Source: an uncultured Bacteroides sp.
GTDB taxonomy: Bacteria; Bacteroidota; Bacteroidia; Bacteroidales; Bacteroidaceae
NCBI RefSeq assembly: GCF_949298305.1
Contig: NZ_CASFWU010000013.1
Location: 14,670-78,669, forward strand
DNA: 64,000 nucleotides
Direction: 5' to 3'
Shown here piece after piece: positions 59,926 through 64,000 of this stretch. The notes under the pieces were generated by a model, which saw only the letters and a program-made list of their open reading frames with translations, had not been told where the DNA came from and did no database searches. The translations under genes and the position numbers were made by a program. The number at the start of each line of letters is the position of its first letter. Within the stretch, counting starts at the first letter, position 1.

Positions 59926-60525
59926 ATGAAGAAGCTTATATTGTCCTTTTTCTCCCTGCTCGTCCTTACGGTGGCTTTTCAGGCATGCGATGATACGAAA
60001 ACCTATGCCGAAATGCTGGAAGAAGAGGATCAGGCCATTGATGACTTTATCAAAGAGAATGGCATCAAGGTGATTTCACAAAGTGAATTTTATGCGCAGG
60101 ATTCCATGACGGCCGAGAATGAGTACGTCCGACTGGCCAGTGGTGTCTATATGAACATTGTAGACAAAGGCTCGGAAGACAGGAACGACACGGTGAAGGC
60201 CAATGACATTGTCTTGGTCCGCTTCATGGAATACAGCATTCTGGATAAAGATACGACACTGTCCAATCTGAATGCGCCGGAGACGGTAGATGAGTTCCGT
60301 TACACGGTATCGTCTTCCTCCATAGCCGGCATTTTCATCAGCGGATATATGCTTTCCTATTATTCCAGCACGGCGGTGCCGCCGGGTTGGCTCGTGCCTC
60401 TTTCCTATGTGCGCGACATGGCTCATGTGAAGCTGATTGTTCCCTCCAAGATGGGACATCAGACTGCCAGCCAGTATGTATATCCCTATTTCTATGACAT
60501 ACGAAAGTATCAGATATACAAATAA
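59926..60525 (+). CDS. DUF4827 lipoprotein (FKBP-like)
   Basis: 199 residues. Lipobox VAFQACDD (Cys near 21). The rest resembles the DUF4827 family, an FKBP-type peptidyl-prolyl isomerase-like fold (VKANDIVLVRFMEYSILDKDT, PPGWLVPLSYVRDMAHVKLIVPSKMGH). The active-site aromatic residues of true FKBPs are not evident, so enzymatic activity is doubtful. It precedes glmM by 34 bp and may share its transcript. Confidence 0.82.
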   Translation: MKKLILSFFSLLVLTVAFQACDDTKTYAEMLEEEDQAIDDFIKENGIKVISQSEFYAQDSMTAENEYVRLASGVYMNIVDKGSEDRNDTVKANDIVLVRFMEYSILDKDTTLSNLNAPETVDEFRYTVSSSSIAGIFISGYMLSYYSSTAVPPGWLVPLSYVRDMAHVKLIVPSKMGHQTASQYVYPYFYDIRKYQIYK

Positions 60526-60559
60526 ATAATCTACTAACCATTTATTTAAATTTTTATCT

Positions 60560-61948
60560 ATGACTCTAATCAAATCTATCTCTGGAATCCGCGGAACCAT
60601 TGGCGGCGGTGCAGGCGAGGGACTCAATCCGCTCGACATCGTGAAATTCACTTCTGCATACGCCACTCTGATTCGCAAAACGTGTACTGTTAAAAGCAAT
60701 AAGATTGTTGTGGGCCGAGACGCCCGCCTGTCCGGCGAGATGGTAAAGAACGTCGTGGTAGGTACCCTGATGGGTATGGGATGGGACGTGGTCGACATCG
60801 ACCTGGCCTCTACGCCGACTACCGAACTGGCTGTTACGATGGAAGGCGCCAGCGGCGGCATCATCCTGACCGCTTCGCACAATCCCCGCCAGTGGAATGC
60901 CCTGAAGCTGCTGAACGAGAAGGGCGAATTCCTGAACAAGGAAGAAGGCAACGAGGTGCTCCGCATTGCCGAAGCCGAGGCTTTCGAATACGCCGAAGTG
61001 GACAAACTCGGAACTTACCGCAAGGACTTGACTTATAACCAGAAACATATTGATAGCGTGCTGGCTCTCGACCTGGTGGACGTAGAAGCCATCCGCAAGG
61101 CCGACTTCCACGTAGCCATCGACTGCGTGAACTCCGTGGGCGGCATCATCCTGCCCCAGTTGTTCGAGGCACTGGGTGTGAAGCACGTAGAGAAGCTTTA
61201 TTGCGAGCCCACAGGGGACTTCCAGCACAATCCCGAACCGCTGGAGAAGAACCTGAGTGACATCATGAATCTGATGAAGAACGGCAAGAACGACGTGGCT
61301 TTCGTAGTAGACCCCGACGTAGACCGTCTGGCCATCATCTGTGAGGACGGACGCATGTACGGCGAAGAATATACGCTGGTCAGCGTAGCCGACTACATCC
61401 TGAAGCACACGCCGGGCAGCACCGTATCGAACCTCAGCTCGACCCGTGCCCTGCGCGACGTAACCCGCAGCTACGGACAGGAATACTACGCATCGGCTGT
61501 AGGCGAAGTGAATGTTACCACGAAGATGAAAGAAGTAGGTGCCGTCATCGGCGGTGAAGGCAACGGCGGTGTCATCTATCCGGCCAGCCACTACGGACGC
61601 GACGCCCTGGTAGGTATCGCCCTCTTCCTGAGTCATCTGGCACACGAAGGCAAGAAAGTGAGCGAACTGCGTGCTACATATCCCGCTTACTTCATGGCCA
61701 AGAACCGTGTAGACCTGACGCCCGATACGGACGTAGACGCCATTTTGGCTAAGGTGAAGGAAATCTACAAGAACGAGGAAATCAATGACATTGACGGTGT
61801 GAAGATTGACTTCCCCGAGAAGTGGGTACACCTGCGCAAGAGCAACACCGAACCGATTATCCGCGTATACAGCGAGGCTCACACGCAGGAAGAAGCCGAA
61901 GAAATCGGCCAGCAGATTATGAAGGTAATCGAAGAACTGGCGAAATAA
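60560..61948 (+). CDS. glmM: Phosphoglucosamine mutase
   Basis: 462 residues. Converts glucosamine 6-phosphate to the 1-phosphate for UDP-GlcNAc, peptidoglycan and LPS. Signatures: SGIRGTIGG (N-terminal phosphate loop), VVGRDARLSGEM, the phosphoserine TASHNPRQWNALKLL (S106), the metal loop VDPDVDRLAI, GGEGNGGVIYP, and the phosphate-binding RKSNTEPIIRVYSEA. In Bacteroidetes this form may also act on glucose or mannose phosphates. Codon use is GC-rich as for a highly expressed gene. A strong hairpin follows. Confidence 0.93.
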   Translation: MTLIKSISGIRGTIGGGAGEGLNPLDIVKFTSAYATLIRKTCTVKSNKIVVGRDARLSGEMVKNVVVGTLMGMGWDVVDIDLASTPTTELAVTMEGASGGIILTASHNPRQWNALKLLNEKGEFLNKEEGNEVLRIAEAEAFEYAEVDKLGTYRKDLTYNQKHIDSVLALDLVDVEAIRKADFHVAIDCVNSVGGIILPQLFEALGVKHVEKLYCEPTGDFQHNPEPLEKNLSDIMNLMKNGKNDVAFVVDPDVDRLAIICEDGRMYGEEYTLVSVADYILKHTPGSTVSNLSSTRALRDVTRSYGQEYYASAVGEVNVTTKMKEVGAVIGGEGNGGVIYPASHYGRDALVGIALFLSHLAHEGKKVSELRATYPAYFMAKNRVDLTPDTDVDAILAKVKEIYKNEEINDIDGVKIDFPEKWVHLRKSNTEPIIRVYSEAHTQEEAEEIGQQIMKVIEELAK

Positions 61949-61967
61949 TTGAAGAACTGATAATGAA

Positions 61968-62015
61968 GAATGAAGAACCGCCTGCCTTGTGCAGGACGGT
62001 TCTTCATTCTTTTAT
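61968..62015 (+). terminator. Terminator after glmM, built from GAATGAAGAA repeats
   Basis: GAATGAAGAACCG (61968-61980) pairs fully with CGGTTCTTCATTC (61997-62009), and CCTGC with GCAGG inside; TTTTATA follows. The NUDIX gene converges from the other side. Confidence 0.85.
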
Positions 62016-62034
62016 ATACCTTATGTCTTATTCT

Positions 62035-62550
62035 TCATTCCTCATTCTTCATTGAAAGCACTTTCTCCACCTCGCCCTCGAAGTTGGGCGTAAAGACACC
62101 TTTCCCCAGATTGGCGCAGATTTCTTCGATGGGCCAGAAGCGTCCGCCGTCCAGTTCGTCGCTGGGGGTGACGGGGCCGTCGTACACCGTCTTGTAGGTG
62201 AAAACCAGTTCGCGTTCGCGGGCCGACTCGAATACGTAGTGCGTCACCTGTTGGGGCGTGAAGTCGGTGATGCCCAGTTCCTCGCGTACCTCGCGGCGGA
62301 GGGCCTGCTCCACGCTTTCACCCAGGTCGACGTGGCCGCCTACAGCCGTGTCCCACTTGCCCGGCTGGATGTCTTTCCACTCAGGACGCTTTTGCAGATA
62401 GAGTTCGCCACGAGAGTTGAATACGTGCAAGTGTACGACGGGATGCAGCGGTTTGCTGCCGTTATGGCACTCGCCGCGGGTGGCAGCGCCGATGATATTC
62501 CCTTCCTCGTCGACGAGGGGAAACATTTCTTGGTTGTTGTCTTGGTTCAT
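62035..62550 (-). CDS. NUDIX hydrolase
   Basis: 171 residues from the ATG at 62550 (MNQDNNQEMFPLVDEEGN). The NUDIX box is GGHVDLGESVEQALRREVREELGI (about 70-93, GX5EX7REUXEEXGU). The N-terminal part (VDEEGNIIGAATRGECHNGSKPLHPVVHLHVFNSRGELYLQKR) is of the IPP-isomerase-like/YfcD type. Substrate unknown. The last residues MKNEE come from a GAATGAGGAA repeat, the same tail as in the aromatic aminotransferase. It lies 14 bp after the PIN toxin gene. Confidence 0.92.
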   Translation of the reverse strand: MNQDNNQEMFPLVDEEGNIIGAATRGECHNGSKPLHPVVHLHVFNSRGELYLQKRPEWKDIQPGKWDTAVGGHVDLGESVEQALRREVREELGITDFTPQQVTHYVFESARERELVFTYKTVYDGPVTPSDELDGGRFWPIEEICANLGKGVFTPNFEGEVEKVLSMKNEE

Positions 62551-62564
62551 GATGAAAATACGGT

Positions 62565-62981
62565 TCAAGAATTGCAGCAGGCATCCAGAAAATCATCCGG
62601 TGTCTGTACGGTTATAGGGAAGTTATTGAATCCTGTGAGGTCGCGTGTCAGGATGACGTCTGTCTGTAGTTGGCAGGCCGACAGGTATTGGACACAGTCT
62701 TCAAAGTCTTTTTCTCTTCTTTTAACGGCTTCTTTGATGATTGTTTCGTCGATGGGAGAAATTTCACACAGCCTTGTCAGTTGCTCCATTTTACGGATTA
62801 CCAAGTCGGCAGGAAACGCCTTGCGAAGGATATAAGCGACGTTGATAAAAGTCAGTGAGGAAATGACGAGGCTGATTTCTCCTCTGTAGCCCATGTCTAC
62901 AATCCGTGCAGCCGCCTCACAAAATGGAGCACGGTTGGCACAGAAATCGATGATTACGTTGGTGTCAAGAAATACTTTCAT
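62565..62981 (-). CDS. PIN domain ribonuclease toxin (VapC-like)
   Basis: 138 residues from the ATG at 62981 (MKVFLDTNVIIDF). The PIN acidic residues are seen as D6 (FLDTNV), an E in the middle helices, DFEDCVQYLSA (D-x-x-D-like) and LTRDLTGF. VapC-type toxins cut tRNA or rRNA. The start overlaps the antitoxin stop by 4 bp (ATGA), the standard toxin-antitoxin arrangement. Confidence 0.88.
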   Translation of the reverse strand: MKVFLDTNVIIDFCANRAPFCEAAARIVDMGYRGEISLVISSLTFINVAYILRKAFPADLVIRKMEQLTRLCEISPIDETIIKEAVKRREKDFEDCVQYLSACQLQTDVILTRDLTGFNNFPITVQTPDDFLDACCNS

Positions 62982-63235
62982 AAGGCTCTCTCCTCCCACA
63001 TTTTCTCCCATTCGCGGTCTACATCAAAGCCTTCGGGCAAGGTGCCTATTACCATGTCCTTTACCTCGGAAGATATGGGGCGGTCTTTCGGGATGTGCGG
63101 ATAGACGATTGGCGCAGGTTTCTCCTGTTCGGCAGACAGGTCTGTAATCAGTTTGTCGGCCAGCCATTTCCTGTTTTCGTAGCTCAGGGAGGAGAGCATC
63201 GAATAGATTTCGTTGAGTGAGAGCATCTTTTTCAT
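62978..63235 (-). CDS. Antitoxin partner of the PIN toxin
   Basis: 85 residues. A helical N-terminus (LSLNEIYSMLSSLSYENRKWLADKLITDL) of the kind seen in Bacteroidetes antitoxins next to PIN toxins, and an acidic, Pro-containing C-terminus that would wrap the toxin. No known DNA-binding fold is plain, although the upstream palindrome suggests autoregulation. First gene of the pair. Confidence 0.75.
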   Translation of the reverse strand: MKKMLSLNEIYSMLSSLSYENRKWLADKLITDLSAEQEKPAPIVYPHIPKDRPISSEVKDMVIGTLPEGFDVDREWEKMWEERAL

Positions 63236-63252
63236 AAAGCCTTCGTTTTTTA

Positions 63253-63291
63253 CAAAAATAGGGAAGTTTCTTCTAAGAACAAAAACTTCCC
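63253..63291 (-). promoter_or_regulatory. Toxin-antitoxin promoter overlapping a palindrome
   Basis: Minus strand: TTTG (63283-63280), 19 bp, TATTTTTG (63260-63253). GGGAAGTTT (63261-63269) and AAACTTCCC (63283-63291) form a 9-bp palindrome that covers the -33 and spacer. The same palindrome followed by T-rich DNA can also end the queA transcript coming from the right. Confidence 0.75.
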
Positions 63292-63375
63292 TGTTTTTTC
63301 AATGCCTTTATTGTCATAGTTGGCACGAATGAGCCATTGACTCTGTGCGATTCTGTGTCCTCTGTGGTGAATATC

Positions 63376-64000
63376 TTACGGTATCAGCAGCGACGAGTCC
63401 CCGTAGCTCAGGAAGCGGAAGTCGTGGGCCAGGGCATAGTCGTAGATGGTGTGCCAGTCGCTGTGGACAAAGGCCGAGACGAGCAGCAGCAGGGTGCTCT
63501 GCGGCTGGTGGAAGTTGGTCACCATGGCGCGGACGATGCGGTAGTCGTAGCCCGGGGCGATGATGATCTGTGTGCTGGTGTGCAGGGCTTCCATGCCGTG
63601 ACGGTTCAGATAGTCGCGGACGGCCGTCAGGGCTTCGACCGCGGTGGGGGCTTCGCCTTCCATTTCGTAGGGTTGCCACTGGCGGACGTGCAGCTCCTCT
63701 TCCGTGGCGTCAGGGTTGCGCAGCAGGGTGACGCCGATGTGGTAGAGGCTCTCGAGCGTGCGCACCGACGTGGTGCCTACGGCCACGGCCTGCCCGTCGT
63801 GGGCTATCAGCTTTTCTATTGTGCCGCGCGATACGGAGATGTACTCCGTGTGCATCTCGTGGCCTTCGATTTCCTCGCTTTTCACAGGCTTGAAGGTGCC
63901 TGCGCCTACGTGCAGCGTCAGTTCCTCCAGGTCAACCCCTTTTGTGCGCAAGGCATCGAGCACGCGGGGCGTGAAGTGCAGCCCGGCAGTGGGGGCGGCC
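63376..64000 (-). CDS. queA: tRNA preQ1(34) S-adenosylmethionine ribosyltransferase-isomerase QueA, C-terminal part
   Basis: The frame is open to the window edge (AAPTAGLHFTPRVLDALRTKG at the edge), so the 5' part lies outside. About 208 residues are visible. QueA adds the epoxycyclopentane ring to preQ1 in tRNA on the way to queuosine. Signatures: TAGLHFT, LHVGAGTFKPV, HMEYI-like EMHTEYISV, VGTTSVRTLES, TNFHQPQSTLLLLVSAF and FRFLSYGDSSLL. A leftward transcript would reach the palindrome at 63261-63291. Confidence 0.94.
   Translation of the reverse strand, partial: AAPTAGLHFTPRVLDALRTKGVDLEELTLHVGAGTFKPVKSEEIEGHEMHTEYISVSRGTIEKLIAHDGQAVAVGTTSVRTLESLYHIGVTLLRNPDATEEELHVRQWQPYEMEGEAPTAVEALTAVRDYLNRHGMEALHTSTQIIIAPGYDYRIVRAMVTNFHQPQSTLLLLVSAFVHSDWHTIYDYALAHDFRFLSYGDSSLLIP

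Noticed and set aside
60566..61882. 438-residue minus-strand frame opposite glmM
   Set aside because: Shadow; glmM motifs are intact on the plus strand.

Overview
The window is a chromosomal segment of a gut-type Bacteroidales bacterium, probably Bacteroidaceae (Bacteroides, Phocaeicola or a near relative). The evidence is SusC/SusD pairs with surface lipoproteins, a DAHP synthase-chorismate mutase fusion, DUF1573, DUF4827 and DUF169 proteins, an almost complete lack of Shine-Dalgarno sequences, and promoters of the Bacteroidetes type (-33 TTTG, about 19-21 bp, -7 TAnnTTTG). No rRNA, tRNA, integrase, transposase, prophage or CRISPR array was seen.

Layout. 1-5130: end of an alpha-2-macroglobulin gene, a DUF1573 exported protein, meaB, and a membrane TPR regulator. 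6121-12896 (minus strand): an aromatic amino acid operon, pheA, aminotransferase, DAHP synthase/chorismate mutase, tyrA, then dnaG. It is preceded by a promoter, a Phe/Tyr-rich leader peptide and a terminator, which together form a ribosome-mediated attenuator. 13008-21565: an oxidoreductase, a TPR protein, an AGCS amino acid carrier, recJ-recQ and yaaA. 22058-44241: a polysaccharide utilization locus (PUL) with an AraC regulator, GH51 and GH29 enzymes, SusC, SusD, two related surface lipoproteins, GH43, an unassigned enzyme-like protein, a GH106-like protein, rhamnose mutarotase and a GH43 remnant. It plausibly handles a plant glycan containing arabinose, rhamnose and fucose. 44364-46703: an SAH/MTA deaminase convergent with a short SAH-hydrolase homologue. 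47458-64000: AlkZ-like and DUF169 genes, thioesterase, tsaC, a ClC channel, fmt, GNAT, rpe, comEC, a HAD-hotdog fusion, nrnA, DUF4827, glmM, NUDIX, a PIN toxin-antitoxin pair and the 3' part of queA.

Two regulatory systems stand out. The first is the attenuator in front of pheA. Its 28-residue leader has 8 Phe and 4 Tyr codons, and an 8-base segment of the leader reading frame is complementary to the 5' arm of the terminator. The second is a pair of promoters, in front of the GH51 and GH29 genes, that align without gaps over 130 bp. Each has four half-site-like boxes at identical spacings (21, 42, 21) and a -7 box at the same distance. The first array lies beside the divergent AraC gene.

The intergenic DNA is rich in repeats: 22-bp-period arrays at several loci, a roughly 180-300-bp element with inverted ends in three full copies and one half copy, a 33-bp inverted repeat before dnaG, and a CCTCTCC-type inverted pair that abuts tyrA exactly where its start codon should be. 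All calls come from reading the sequence; no database search was possible.
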